Counted from the first letter of the stretch, positions 49,398 to 57,300 are shown. The stretch: 64,000 nucleotides of DNA from Curtobacterium poinsettiae (GCF_025677645.1 NZ_CP106879.1:1178001-1242000); one strand, 5' to 3'. A program made the numbers and translations. The notes: generated by a model from the sequence alone, not told the origin.

Positions 49398-49804
49398 TGC
49401 TGGGCCAGCCTCCTCATGATCTCGGTGGCGTCGGCGAGGGTGCTCCGCTCGTCAGCCGTGAGCGCTGCGAGTCGCGGGCTGAGCCAGCCGTCGCGGCGAC
49501 ATCGGGTCTCCTCGACGAAGGCCACTCCGGCGGGCGTCGCGCCGAGCAGCACCTTGCGGCGGTCGTCGCCGTGCCCGCACTTCGACACCAGACCCCGCTC
49601 GACCAGCACCGCGATGGTCTTCGTCATCGAGGGCGGTGTGACGCCGTCCTGTCGGCTCAGGTCGGCCAGGGTCATGGCGCCGTCGCGGTGGAGTCGCGCG
49701 AGGGCGGAGAACTGCGCGTCCGTGACGCTCGAGTCGGCCTTCTGGGCACGGAGTGTGCGGGACAGCCGGTTCACCGCGGTGCGGAGGTCGGTGGCGTCGG
49801 TCAT
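49394..49804 (-). CDS. MarR family transcriptional regulator
   Basis: A 136-residue regulator with the winged helix AMTLADLSRQDGVTPPSMTKTIAVLVERGLVSKCGHGDDRRKVLLGATPAG, typical of MarR. It is co-translated with the MFS gene downstream. The ATG at 49804 follows TAGGCT (49818-49813, minus strand) by 8 bases, so a leaderless mRNA is likely. A 17-bp dyad over the -35 region fits autorepression, with release by the pump's substrate. The Cys in SKCGHGDD near the wing is unusual and could sense oxidants, though this is speculation. Confidence 0.9.
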   Translation of the reverse strand: MTDATDLRTAVNRLSRTLRAQKADSSVTDAQFSALARLHRDGAMTLADLSRQDGVTPPSMTKTIAVLVERGLVSKCGHGDDRRKVLLGATPAGVAFVEETRCRRDGWLSPRLAALTADERSTLADATEIMRRLAQQ

Positions 49805-49825
49805 CGGTCGTCAGCCTATCTCATT

Positions 49826-49842
49826 AGTTCAGCGAACGAACT
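49826..49842. promoter_or_regulatory. Operator dyad of the marR-MFS operon
   Basis: AGTTC (49826-49830) and GAACT (49838-49842) form an inverted repeat with 7 bases between. It covers the region 24 to 40 bases upstream of the marR start, over the expected -35 box, and touches the -35 box of the divergent SDR gene. Confidence 0.55.
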
Positions 49843-49881
49843 TGATTTCGGGTGTACCGTGCTCATAGACAACACGTGTTG
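49842..49881 (+). promoter_or_regulatory. SDR gene promoter with a 12-bp palindrome at the start site
   Basis: TTGATT (49842-49847), an 18-base spacer and TAGACA (49866-49871) make a sigma-70-type promoter. CAACACGTGTTG (49870-49881) is a perfect 12-bp palindrome covering the -10 end and the start site, a good position for a repressor. No regulator gene other than the divergent marR is adjacent. Confidence 0.6.
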
Positions 49882-49899
49882 CCGAGAGAGAAGGAGAAC

Positions 49900-50652
49900 A
49901 TGTCCGAGTTCGAGGGCAAGGTCGCCGTCGTCACCGGTGGTGGCAGCGGCATCGGCGAGTCCGTCGCGAAGGAGCTCGCCGCGGCGGGCGCCACGGTGGT
50001 CGTCGCCGACATCAACCTGGCGGGCGCCGAGCGCGTCGCCGCGTCGATCGTGGAGGCCGGTGGCACCGCCCGCGCGTTCGAGGCGAACTCCGCGGTCGCC
50101 GCGGACAACGAGCGCATGGTGCAGTTCGCGGTCGACACGTTCGGCGCGCTGCACCTGGCCGTGAACAACGCCGGCATCGGCGCAGCACCGCAGCCCATCG
50201 GCGAGTACGACGTCGCCGGCTGGGACCGCGTCCGTGCGGTCGACCTGGACGGCGTCTTCTACGGGCTGCGCTACGAGATCCCCGCGATGGTGGCTGCCGG
50301 TGGTGGCGCGATCGTGAACATGGCGTCGGTGCTCGGCACGGTCGGCATGGCGCAGAACGCCGCCTACGTCGCCTCGAAGCACGCGCTCGCCGGGCTGACC
50401 AAGGTCGCCGCACTGGAGTACTCGTCGCAGGGCGTCCGCACGAACGCCGTGGGCCCCGGGTTCATCGACACCCCGCTGCTCCGCGGGTCGCTCTCGTCCG
50501 AGGCCATCGCGGCGCTCGAGGACGAGCACGCCTCGAAGCGGCTCGGCACCGACGCCGAGGTCGCCGCGCTCGTGCTGTTCCTGCTGAGCGACAAGGCCTC
50601 GTTCATCACGGGCAGCTACCACCTGGTGGACGGCGGCTACTCCGCCCACTGA
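49900..50652 (+). CDS. Short-chain dehydrogenase/reductase (glucose 1-dehydrogenase-like)
   Basis: A 250-residue classical SDR. The cofactor motif is VVTGGGSGIGESVA near residue 10; VVADIN suggests NAD preference from the Asp after the second strand. NNAGIG, the catalytic Ser in NMASVLG and YVASKHALAGL (Tyr and Lys) complete the active site; the C-terminal FITGSYHLVDGGYSAH is usual. The substrate, a sugar, steroid or alcohol, cannot be told. The ATG at 49900 has AAGGAG 4 bases upstream. Two hairpins follow the stop. Confidence 0.92.
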   Translation: MSEFEGKVAVVTGGGSGIGESVAKELAAAGATVVVADINLAGAERVAASIVEAGGTARAFEANSAVAADNERMVQFAVDTFGALHLAVNNAGIGAAPQPIGEYDVAGWDRVRAVDLDGVFYGLRYEIPAMVAAGGGAIVNMASVLGTVGMAQNAAYVASKHALAGLTKVAALEYSSQGVRTNAVGPGFIDTPLLRGSLSSEAIAALEDEHASKRLGTDAEVAALVLFLLSDKASFITGSYHLVDGGYSAH

Positions 50653-50675
50653 CGGCTCGGGTGCACCGCGTCGTT

Positions 50676-50738
50676 CCGGGCGTACCTGGTCGAAACGGGC
50701 GTACCTGGTCGGTTCTTCCGACCAGGTACGCCCGTTTC
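50676..50738 (+). terminator. 21-bp perfect hairpin after the SDR gene with a direct partial copy
   Basis: Arms 50692-50712 (starting GAAACGGGCGTACCTGGTCG) and 50718-50738 pair perfectly around TTCTT. GGGCGTACCTGGTCG also occurs directly upstream at 50678-50692, a 20-base period. The hairpin probably ends the SDR transcript. Confidence 0.75.
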
Positions 50739-50777
50739 CGCTCTCCAGCGCTGGTGCGATGGGAAGGAACGTCGGAC

Positions 50778-50827
50778 GGGAGGCCCGCCCAGCGTGCGCC
50801 GGTCGGCTCGCGCTGGGCGGGCCTCCC
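50778..50827. terminator. Hairpin before the formamidase gene end (family C)
   Basis: GGGAGGCCCGCCCAGCG (50778-50794) pairs perfectly with 50811-50827 around a 16-base loop. It ends 5 bases before the formamidase stop on the minus strand and is the likely terminator of that gene. Confidence 0.78.
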
Positions 50828-50832
50828 GGCCT

Positions 50833-51774
50833 TCAGAGCCGCGGGTCCGTCAGGATCGCGTCGTGCGGGAGCAGGGCGTGCACGCCCCACGTGCGGTTCG
50901 CGACCTGCGTGATGCGCATGCTCACCGCCACGCTCGCCATCGCGAGGGCCTCGGCGCGGCCGATCCCGTGCATCCCGGCGATCCAGTCGACCATCCGGTC
51001 GAGTGCCGTGGCCGTCGCGAGGTTGAGGTCGGCGTCGAAGCCGAAGGTGACGCGCCCCGCGGGGGTGTCGGCGTGCACGCCCTCGACCGGGGCCTGGTCG
51101 AGGAGCGTCAGGGTCATCGTCGTCGTCATGCCGCACTCGACCGCCGTGCCGGAGACCTCGCCGTCGCCCTGGGCCGCGTGCCCGTCCCCGACGTGGAGCA
51201 GGGCGTCCGGCACCGTCACGGGCAGGTACAGGGTCGAGCCGGCGATCAGCTCGCGGCAGTCGACGTTGCCGCCGCCGACCGTGCGGGGCGGGATCGTCGA
51301 GTGCGCCCCGGTGGCCTCTGGTGGGACGCCGACGACGCCGAGGAACGGTGCCGTCCGCACCCCGAGGCCGAGCTGGTTGACAGCCACCCGGGCAGCCACG
51401 TCGATGTCCCAGAGGAGCGGGCCGCGCGACGCCGGGTCGGTCAGGCCGAGTGCGCGGTTCACGGGGGAGTCGACCCCGCCCGAGGCCGTGTAGCCCCAGT
51501 CGTCGGGCACGAGGTCGTCGAAGTGCACCGCCAGGACCATCCCCGGACGTGCTCCCGCGACGGCGATCGGCCCGACCAGGCAGTGGCCTCGGCGCGGGTC
51601 GATCAGGGTCGGGGCGTCCAGGCCCGGGCCCGGCTGGCGTTCCGTGTAGCCCGCGGCGCTCAGGGTGCGGACGGTCACCGTGTCGCCCGGCTCCACGGTC
51701 AGGACCGGCTGGCGTTCGGCAGTGAAGACGTCGACGGCGGAGTCGACCGTGGCGTCGAGGTGGTGGGTGGTCAC
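50833..51774 (-). CDS. Acetamidase/formamidase family protein
   Basis: A 313-residue metal-dependent amidase-like enzyme. PGDTVTVRTLSAAG, GPIAVAGARPGMVLAVHF, IPPRTVGGGNVDCRELIAGSTLYLPV and VGDGHAAQGDGEVSGTAVEC are the FmdA/AmdA motifs; the His and Asp in GDGHAAQGDGE likely bind the metal. It should release ammonia from short amides, though some family members act on other substrates. The GTG at 51774 (VTTHHLD) begins the homologous region; longer starts would add unlikely Arg/Pro-rich sequence. Confidence 0.88.
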   Translation of the reverse strand: MTTHHLDATVDSAVDVFTAERQPVLTVEPGDTVTVRTLSAAGYTERQPGPGLDAPTLIDPRRGHCLVGPIAVAGARPGMVLAVHFDDLVPDDWGYTASGGVDSPVNRALGLTDPASRGPLLWDIDVAARVAVNQLGLGVRTAPFLGVVGVPPEATGAHSTIPPRTVGGGNVDCRELIAGSTLYLPVTVPDALLHVGDGHAAQGDGEVSGTAVECGMTTTMTLTLLDQAPVEGVHADTPAGRVTFGFDADLNLATATALDRMVDWIAGMHGIGRAEALAMASVAVSMRITQVANRTWGVHALLPHDAILTDPRL

Positions 51775-51833
51775 CGCTCGATCATCCCAGGGGGCGGTTC
51801 TGGCGGTTCCGGGCGTTCTGGGAAGGAACGTCC

Positions 51834-52103
51834 TCAGTGGAACTGGGGGATCGTGAGCCAGATGCCGGCCAGCACGGCGGCGGTGCACAGCGCGAAGCAC
51901 ACCACGGCTCCCGCCAGTGCCGCCGGCGGGGTGTGCCCGGAGCGCGGGGTCTCGTCGGAGTACTGCGTGCGCTCGCCGCCCGCGTCGTCCGGCTGCCCCG
52001 TGCCGAGCAGCCGGAGGCCGAGCGTGTACACGAGCACCAGGCCCACGGCGGCCACGAAGCCGACGCCGGCGACCGTGCCGATCGCGGTGAAGTCGATGTC
52101 CAT
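51834..52103 (-). CDS. Small membrane protein downstream of the phosphate transporter
   Basis: An 89-residue protein with two membrane helices (TVAGVGFVAAVGLVLVYTLGL and LAGAVVCFALCTAAVLAGIWLTI) separated by a polar loop rich in Gln, Asp and Thr. The ATG at 52103 has GAGGGG about 7 bases upstream. It begins 11 bases after the phosphate transporter stop, so the two share an operon. Small proteins of this kind follow pit genes in related genera; a helper role in transport is inferred. Confidence 0.7.
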   Translation of the reverse strand: MDIDFTAIGTVAGVGFVAAVGLVLVYTLGLRLLGTGQPDDAGGERTQYSDETPRSGHTPPAALAGAVVCFALCTAAVLAGIWLTIPQFH

Positions 52104-52114
52104 CGTCGTTCCCC

Positions 52115-53275
52115 TCAGTTCGTCGCGCCGGTCGGCTGCGGCTCGGTCTGCTCGGCCGGCCCTGCAGCGCCGGTCGTGATGTCCTCGTGCGAGATCGGCT
52201 TGCGCTTGGCGAGGAGGAGGAAGGTGAGCCCGCCGGCCAGGGCGAGGACCGCGACGAGCACCAGCCCGAACACCGAGGTCGACGCGAGCCAGGTCGCGAG
52301 CGCCCCGACCACCGCAGCGGCCGGCAGCGTGATCACCCATGCGACGACGATGCGGCCGACGACCGACCAGTGCACGTCGGCGAGCTTCTTGCCGAGGCCC
52401 GAGCCGACGACCGCGCCGCTCGTCACGTGGGTCGTCGAGAGCGCGAAGCCCAGGTGCGACGAGATGAGGATCGTCGCGGCGGAGCTCGTCTCGGCGGCGA
52501 AGCCCTGCGGCGACTGCACGTCGGAGATCTTCTTGCCGACGGTCTGCATGATCCGCCAGCCGCCCATGTAGGTGCCGAGGCCGATCGCGAGCCCGCAGGC
52601 CAGGATCACCCAGAGCGCCGGACCGGTGCCGGCGGCCTGGTAGTTCGCGGCGATGAGGGTCAGCGTGATGACGCCCATCGTCTTCTGCGCGTCGTTCGTG
52701 CCGTGCGCGAGCGACACCAGCGACGCCGAGATCGTCTGTCCGTGCCGGAACCCGGTCGCGGCACCGTGGGTCGTCGCGTTCTTCGTGAGCACGTACGCCA
52801 GGTACGTCGCGACCAGGGCGATCACCCCGGCGATGACCGGGGAGAGCAGCGCCGGCAGCACGACCTTCGACACCACCGTCGCCCAGCTGATCGAGTTCAG
52901 CCCCGCCCCGATGATCGAGGCGCCGATGAGCCCACCGAACAGCGCGTGGGTGGACGACGACGGCAGCCCGAGGTACCAGGTCGCCAGGTTCCACAGCACC
53001 GCGCCGACGAGTCCCGCGAAGATCATCGTCGGGGAGATGTGGATGCCGTCCTGCCCCTCGCGGATGATGCCCTGCGAGACGGTCTTGGCGACCTCGGTGG
53101 ACAGGAACGCGCCGACCACGTTGAGCACGGCGGAGATGAGCACGGCGGTCCGGGGCTTGAGCGCTCCCGTGGCGACCGACGTGGCCATGGCGTTCGCGGT
53201 GTCGTGGAACCCGTTCGTGAAGTCGAACACGAGGGCCACGACGATCACCAGCGTGACGATGACGATGACGTCCAT
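52115..53275 (-). CDS. Inorganic phosphate transporter, Pit family
   Basis: A 386-residue low-affinity phosphate symporter with about ten helices. Both Pit repeats are seen: FDFTNGFHDTANAMATSVATGAL near the N-terminus and SLAHGTNDAQKTMGVITL in the middle, and GLPSSSTHALFGGLIG and STTHVTSGAVVGSG as the paired SSTH loops. The C-terminus carries a short charged tail. The ATG at 53275 follows TACCGT by 7 bases on the minus strand, a leaderless arrangement. No PhoB-like repeats are seen upstream. Confidence 0.93.
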   Translation of the reverse strand: MDVIVIVTLVIVVALVFDFTNGFHDTANAMATSVATGALKPRTAVLISAVLNVVGAFLSTEVAKTVSQGIIREGQDGIHISPTMIFAGLVGAVLWNLATWYLGLPSSSTHALFGGLIGASIIGAGLNSISWATVVSKVVLPALLSPVIAGVIALVATYLAYVLTKNATTHGAATGFRHGQTISASLVSLAHGTNDAQKTMGVITLTLIAANYQAAGTGPALWVILACGLAIGLGTYMGGWRIMQTVGKKISDVQSPQGFAAETSSAATILISSHLGFALSTTHVTSGAVVGSGLGKKLADVHWSVVGRIVVAWVITLPAAAVVGALATWLASTSVFGLVLVAVLALAGGLTFLLLAKRKPISHEDITTGAAGPAEQTEPQPTGATN

Positions 53276-53362
53276 GCGCAGGACGGTAGGCCCGCCCGGA
53301 ACCCGCTGCGTGAACGCCGGGTGAACAGGTCCGGGATGGGGCGCGTCTGCGAAGATGCGGGT

Positions 53363-54232
53363 GTGCCAACCTTCTCCGCCGCTCGCGGCGACGCCTCGTT
53401 CACCGACGCCCACGGCGTCGAGATCGTCTACTCGACCTGGCGTGCGGCGCGGCCGAAGGGCGTCGTGCAGATCGCGCACGGCGTCGGGGAACACGGGCTC
53501 CGCTACGAACCGCTCGCGCAGGACCTGGTGCGCGCCGGGTACACCGTGCACGCCAACGACCACCGCGGGCACGGGCGTACCGGGCTGACCCAGTGGGACG
53601 GCGACCACGCCAAGCTCGGTCGGCTCGGCCCCGGCGGCCTGCGCGCTGCGATCGCCGCGGTCGAGCAGATGAGCGCGGTCGCGCGGGCCGACGAACCCGG
53701 GCTGCCGCTCGTGCTGCTCGGTCACTCGTGGGGGTCGCTCATGGCGCAGCGGATCGTGAACACCTCGTCGGACCGCTACGACGGCGTCGTCCTGTCCGCG
53801 AGCGCCTACCGGCTGCCCGGTTGGATGAACAGCGGCGACCTCAACGCCCGGCACGCAGGGTCCGGGCCCACCAAGTACGAGTGGCTCACCCGCGACCGGA
53901 AGATCATCGACGCGATGGCGCTCGACCCCCTGGCGGTCGAGGCCGACGTCATCGGGCTGTTCGGGCTCGCCGACACCCTCCGGCTGCTCGGTGTGCCGCG
54001 GCGGGGGATCCCGCACGACCTGCCGATGCTGCTGCAGGTCGGCTCCGACGACACCCTCGGGGGCCCGCGTTCGATCGAGCGTCTGGCGCAGGCGTACCGC
54101 CGACGCGGCCGGCTGTCCGACGTGACCGTGCAGGTGTACGACGGCGCCCGGCACGAGGTCTACAACGAGACGAACCGCGCCGAGGTCATCGGGGACCTGG
54201 TCGCGTGGCTCGACCGGGTGACCACGCGCTGA
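53363..54232 (+). CDS. Alpha/beta hydrolase (monoacylglycerol lipase-like)
   Basis: A 289-residue cytoplasmic hydrolase. IAHGVGEHGLRYEPLAQDLVRAGYTVHANDHRGHGRTG is the oxyanion and strand region of serine aminopeptidase/monoglyceride lipase S33 proteins. The nucleophile is in LLGHSWGSLMAQ, with acid Asp in VGSDDTLGGP and His in GARHEVYNE. It likely hydrolyses monoacylglycerols or lysophospholipids; the substrate is an inference. The GTG at 53363 follows GAAGAT by 6 bases, a weaker leaderless box. It is divergent from the phosphate transporter. Confidence 0.88.
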   Translation: MPTFSAARGDASFTDAHGVEIVYSTWRAARPKGVVQIAHGVGEHGLRYEPLAQDLVRAGYTVHANDHRGHGRTGLTQWDGDHAKLGRLGPGGLRAAIAAVEQMSAVARADEPGLPLVLLGHSWGSLMAQRIVNTSSDRYDGVVLSASAYRLPGWMNSGDLNARHAGSGPTKYEWLTRDRKIIDAMALDPLAVEADVIGLFGLADTLRLLGVPRRGIPHDLPMLLQVGSDDTLGGPRSIERLAQAYRRRGRLSDVTVQVYDGARHEVYNETNRAEVIGDLVAWLDRVTTR

Positions 54233-54260
54233 CGGCGCTCGCCGGATCCTGCGACGCGAC

Positions 54261-54316
54261 CGGTGACGGCCTGGAGGCCCGTGGCGGCGCCGCCACGCGC
54301 CTCCAGGCCGTCACCG
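54261..54316 (+). terminator. 56-bp palindrome after the hydrolase gene (family C-like)
   Basis: Arms 54261-54288 and 54289-54316 pair with a single mismatch and no loop; the core is CGGCCTGGAGGC and GTGGCGGC. It lies 28 bases after the hydrolase stop and before the lipoate ligase promoter. A hairpin this long and perfect may also be a cruciform target for SbcCD. Confidence 0.75.
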
Positions 54317-54363
54317 GGCCGACTCACTGCCGGGCCGTCGGCCGTCCGGAATAGGGTTGCGGC

Positions 54364-55413
54364 ATGCACGGTGAGTACAAGGTCCCCGGAGGCAAGCTGG
54401 TCGTCGTCGACCTCGAGGTCGTCGACGGCACGATCCAGCAGTTCCGCCTGGCGGGTGACTTCTTCCTGGAACCCGACGACGCGCTGCCGCTCATCGACGC
54501 GGCCGTGAACGGGCTCCCCGCCACCACCGACGCCGCGGGCATCGCCGCAGCGGTGCGGGCGGCCCTGCCGACCGATGCCGTGCTGCTCGGCTTCACGCCC
54601 GAGTCCGTCGGCGTCGCGGTGCGCCGTGCGCTGTCGCGGGCCTCGACCTGGCGCGACCACGACTGGCAGATCGTGCACGAGGGGCCGATCAGCCCGAACG
54701 AGCACCTCGCGCTCGACCAGGTGCTGACCGAAGAGGTCGGCGCCGGCCGCCGCGGTCCGACGCTGCGCATCTGGGAGTGGGACCAGCCGGCCGTCGTGAT
54801 CGGCTCGTTCCAGTCGCTGAAGAACGAGGTCGACCCCGCCGGCGCCGAGAAGTACGGCGTGCAGGTGGTCCGACGCATCTCCGGCGGGGGCGCGATGTTC
54901 ATGGACGCCGGGGCCGTCATCTCGTACTCGCTCTACGTGCCGTCCGACCTGGTGCAGGGCATGACGTTCGCCGACTCGTACGCGTTCCTCGACGAATGGG
55001 TGATCGAGGCGCTCAAGTCGCTCGGCATCGAGGCGTACTACCAGCCCCTCAACGACATCACCTCGACCAAGGGCAAGATCGGCGGGGCCGCACAGAAGCG
55101 CCTCGGCACCGGTTCGCTGCTGCACCACGCCACCATGAGCTACGACATGGACGGCGAGAAGATGGTGCAGGTGCTGCGCATCGGGCGCGAGAAGATGAGC
55201 GACAAGGGCACCACCAGCGCCGCGAAGCGTGTCGACCCGCTGCGCTCGCAGACGGGGCTGTCCCGCGCCGAGATCATCGAGCGGCTGATCGGCACCTTCA
55301 CCCGGCTCTACGGGGCGACTCCCGGCGCGGTCACCGATGCCGAGCGTGAGAAGGCACAGGAGCTCGTGCGGACGAAGTTCGCGACGAAGGAGTGGCTCGA
55401 GCGGGTGCCGTGA
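54364..55413 (+). CDS. Lipoate-protein ligase with N-terminal LplB-like domain
   Basis: A 349-residue biotin/lipoate ligase family protein. Residues 1-70 (EYKVPGGKLVVVDLEVVDG, FRLAGDFFLEPDDAL) match the accessory LplB/C-terminal domain of lipoate ligases, here placed in front. Residues about 90-349 are the catalytic part: HLALDQVL, RRISGGGAMFMDAGAVISYSL and KIGGAAQKRLGTGSLLHH with the lipoate-AMP Lys. It should activate lipoate and load it on E2 and GcvH proteins. The ATG at 54364 follows TAGGGT by 6 bases (leaderless). The domain order is the reverse of E. coli LplA. Confidence 0.88.
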   Translation: MHGEYKVPGGKLVVVDLEVVDGTIQQFRLAGDFFLEPDDALPLIDAAVNGLPATTDAAGIAAAVRAALPTDAVLLGFTPESVGVAVRRALSRASTWRDHDWQIVHEGPISPNEHLALDQVLTEEVGAGRRGPTLRIWEWDQPAVVIGSFQSLKNEVDPAGAEKYGVQVVRRISGGGAMFMDAGAVISYSLYVPSDLVQGMTFADSYAFLDEWVIEALKSLGIEAYYQPLNDITSTKGKIGGAAQKRLGTGSLLHHATMSYDMDGEKMVQVLRIGREKMSDKGTTSAAKRVDPLRSQTGLSRAEIIERLIGTFTRLYGATPGAVTDAEREKAQELVRTKFATKEWLERVP

Positions 55414-55580
55414 GCCTGCGCCCGATCGACGGTGGACGCGGCGGCCGGAGCTGAGGGGGGACGTCCCGGCCGCCGCTGCTGTCGAGTGTGCGCCTCGACC
55501 TCATGAACCAGACGTGTGGATGATGAGAATCCCCCGCGCGGCTGATCCGCTCACCGCGCAGCCCACGTAGCGTCGCTGCC

Positions 55581-55910
55581 GTGAACTGGTTGATCTTCCT
55601 GGGGGCGGTGGCCGCCGTGGCCGTCGTGGTGTGGATCGCCGATCGCATGGGGTGGATCGACCTGTCGAACAAGTCCCAGCGGAGCGGCGGATCCGGAGGC
55701 ATGGGCGGAATGCTGGACGAGGTGTTCGCGCCGACCCGGCACGAGACGCAGGCCGAGTACGAACGGCAGGCGAGCCTGCCGGAACAGGCCCCGTCACCGG
55801 CGGATCACGACCACGACCTGCTCAGCGGCAGTGTGCTCATCCGGGTGCCGACGGTGCGGACCGCCGGGCGGCACGAGGCCCGCGCGGGGACGCACGACCG
55901 GTCGTACTGA
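55581..55910 (+). CDS. Small membrane-anchored protein
   Basis: A 109-residue protein with one N-terminal helix (VNWLIFLGAVAAVAVVVWIADRMGWI) and a polar cytoplasmic or exposed tail with GGSGGMGGMLDEVFAPTRHE. No family function is recognised. The GTG at 55581 follows TAGCGT (55568-55573) by 7 bases, a clear leaderless promoter box. The 167 bases before it contain nothing else of note. It converges on the GNAT gene, 37 bases away. Confidence 0.7.
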   Translation: MNWLIFLGAVAAVAVVVWIADRMGWIDLSNKSQRSGGSGGMGGMLDEVFAPTRHETQAEYERQASLPEQAPSPADHDHDLLSGSVLIRVPTVRTAGRHEARAGTHDRSY

Positions 55911-55947
55911 GCGGACGGGCGTCGCGCCCGTCTGTGCGTCGCTCGCG

Positions 55948-56238
55948 TCAGCGGGTCGTGAGCTCCTGGTAGTCCGGGTGCCGCTCGATCCACGCGTGCA
56001 CGTAGCTGCACTGCGCGACGACCCGGCGCGACGAACTCGCGCGAACGTCGTCGAGGGCGTGCTGCACCAGGATCGACGCGTGCCCACCACCGCGGTGCTC
56101 GGGATCGACCTCGGTGTGCACGAAGCGGATCTCGTCGCCGTCGATCTCGTACGCAGCGAGACCGATGACCTCGCCGTCCTCGATCAGGGAGTACTGCTGC
56201 TTGTCGGTGTCGTTGCGGACCTCGGGTGCTGCTGCCAT
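55948..56238 (-). CDS. Short GNAT-like N-acetyltransferase (YjdJ type)
   Basis: A 96-residue minimal GNAT domain: QQYSLIEDGEVIGLAAYEIDGDEIRFVHTEVDPEHRGGGHASILVQHALDDVR has the acetyl-CoA loop RGGGHA, and CSYVHAWIERHPDYQELT is the usual end of this short subfamily. Substrate unknown; such proteins accept small amines. The ATG at 56238 follows TACGGT (56251-56246, minus strand) by 7 bases, a leaderless arrangement. Confidence 0.85.
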   Translation of the reverse strand: MAAAPEVRNDTDKQQYSLIEDGEVIGLAAYEIDGDEIRFVHTEVDPEHRGGGHASILVQHALDDVRASSSRRVVAQCSYVHAWIERHPDYQELTTR

Positions 56239-56285
56239 GCACTCGACCGTACGCCGGGGGCTGGGCGTGCGGTGCGTGTCTGCTC

Positions 56286-56310
56286 GGTGCGGTGCGGTGC
56301 GGTGCGGTGC
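56286..56310. repeat. Five perfect GGTGC pentamers before the methyltransferase promoter
   Basis: GGTGC is repeated five times without change at 56286-56310. The probable -10 box of the methyltransferase, GACAAT, is at 56337-56342, so the array ends just upstream of the expected -35 position (about 56314-56319). Pentamer number could change by slippage and alter promoter activity. Confidence 0.8.
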
Positions 56311-56348
56311 GCGTCGAGCGTGTCCGCGCGGTGCGCGACAATGGGTCC

Positions 56349-57242
56349 GTGCGCAGGGGAGACGACCGAGGCCCGGACCGCGTCGTCCTCGGCGACGCCC
56401 TCGACGTGGTCCCCGCGTACCCGGAGGGCTCCTTCACGCTGGTGTACCTGGACCCGCCGTTCAACACCGGCCGGTACCAGCGTCGGCACGCGACCTCCGC
56501 CGTACCGAAGGCCGACGGCCCCGTGATGGGGTTCCACGGCCGGACCTACGAACGGGTGCGCGGCGACCTGATGCGCTTCGACGACCGATTCGAGGACTAC
56601 TGGTCGTTCCTCGAACCCCGACTCATCGAGGCCTGGCGGCTGCTCGCCGCCGACGGCACGCTGTACCTGCACCTCGACTACCGCGAGTCGCACTACGCGA
56701 AGGTGCTGCTCGACGCGCTGTTCGGCCGCGAGTCGTTCCTGAACGAGATCGTCTGGGCCTACGACTTCGGTGCCAAGTCCAAGACGCGCTGGCCCACCAA
56801 GCACGACACGATCCTGGTCTACGTGAAGGACCCGTCGCGGTACTGGTTCGACTCCGAGGCCGTCGACCGCGAGCCGTACATGGCGCCGGGGCTCGTCACC
56901 CCCGAGAAGCGCGAGCGCGGCAAGCTGCCCACCGACGTCTGGTGGCACACGATCGTCTCGCCGACGGGCCGCGAGAAGACCGGCTACCCGACGCAGAAGC
57001 CCGAGGGCGTGCTGCGGCGGATCGTGCAGGCGTCGTCACGCGAGGGGGACTGGGTCCTCGACTTCTTCGCGGGCAGCGGGACCACGGGTGCCGTGGCACA
57101 AGCGTTGGGCCGACGGTACGTGCTGGTGGACGACAACCCTGCGGCGATCGACGTGATGCGGAAGCGGTTGCCGGGGGCGTCGTTCGAGGTGGCGGCAGCC
57201 GGGGCGGGGTCGGCATCGGGGGACGCGGCGCCGGCCGTCTGA
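56349..57242 (+). CDS. Solitary DNA (N4/N6) methyltransferase
   Basis: A 297-residue SAM-dependent DNA methyltransferase. The catalytic motif LVYLDPPFNTG (DPPF, residues 35-38) comes before the SAM-binding motif DFFAGSGTTGAVAQALGRRYVLVD (FAGSGTT near 240), the order of the beta class. YPTQKPEGVLRRIV is the usual motif X region. No restriction endonuclease or specificity gene is next to it, so it is an orphan enzyme. Recognition site unknown. The GTG at 56349 follows GACAAT by 6 bases; the frame stays open upstream through the GGTGC repeats but that part is not plausible protein. Confidence 0.88.
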   Translation: MRRGDDRGPDRVVLGDALDVVPAYPEGSFTLVYLDPPFNTGRYQRRHATSAVPKADGPVMGFHGRTYERVRGDLMRFDDRFEDYWSFLEPRLIEAWRLLAADGTLYLHLDYRESHYAKVLLDALFGRESFLNEIVWAYDFGAKSKTRWPTKHDTILVYVKDPSRYWFDSEAVDREPYMAPGLVTPEKRERGKLPTDVWWHTIVSPTGREKTGYPTQKPEGVLRRIVQASSREGDWVLDFFAGSGTTGAVAQALGRRYVLVDDNPAAIDVMRKRLPGASFEVAAAGAGSASGDAAPAV

Positions 57243-57300
57243 GGCACGGTGTCGGCGGTGGCCGGTGCGCGGTGCGCGTGGTACACACGGGTGCATCGAG

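Noticed and set aside
56349..57242. A restriction-modification system
   Set aside because: Only the methyltransferase is present; neither neighbour resembles a restriction endonuclease or specificity subunit.
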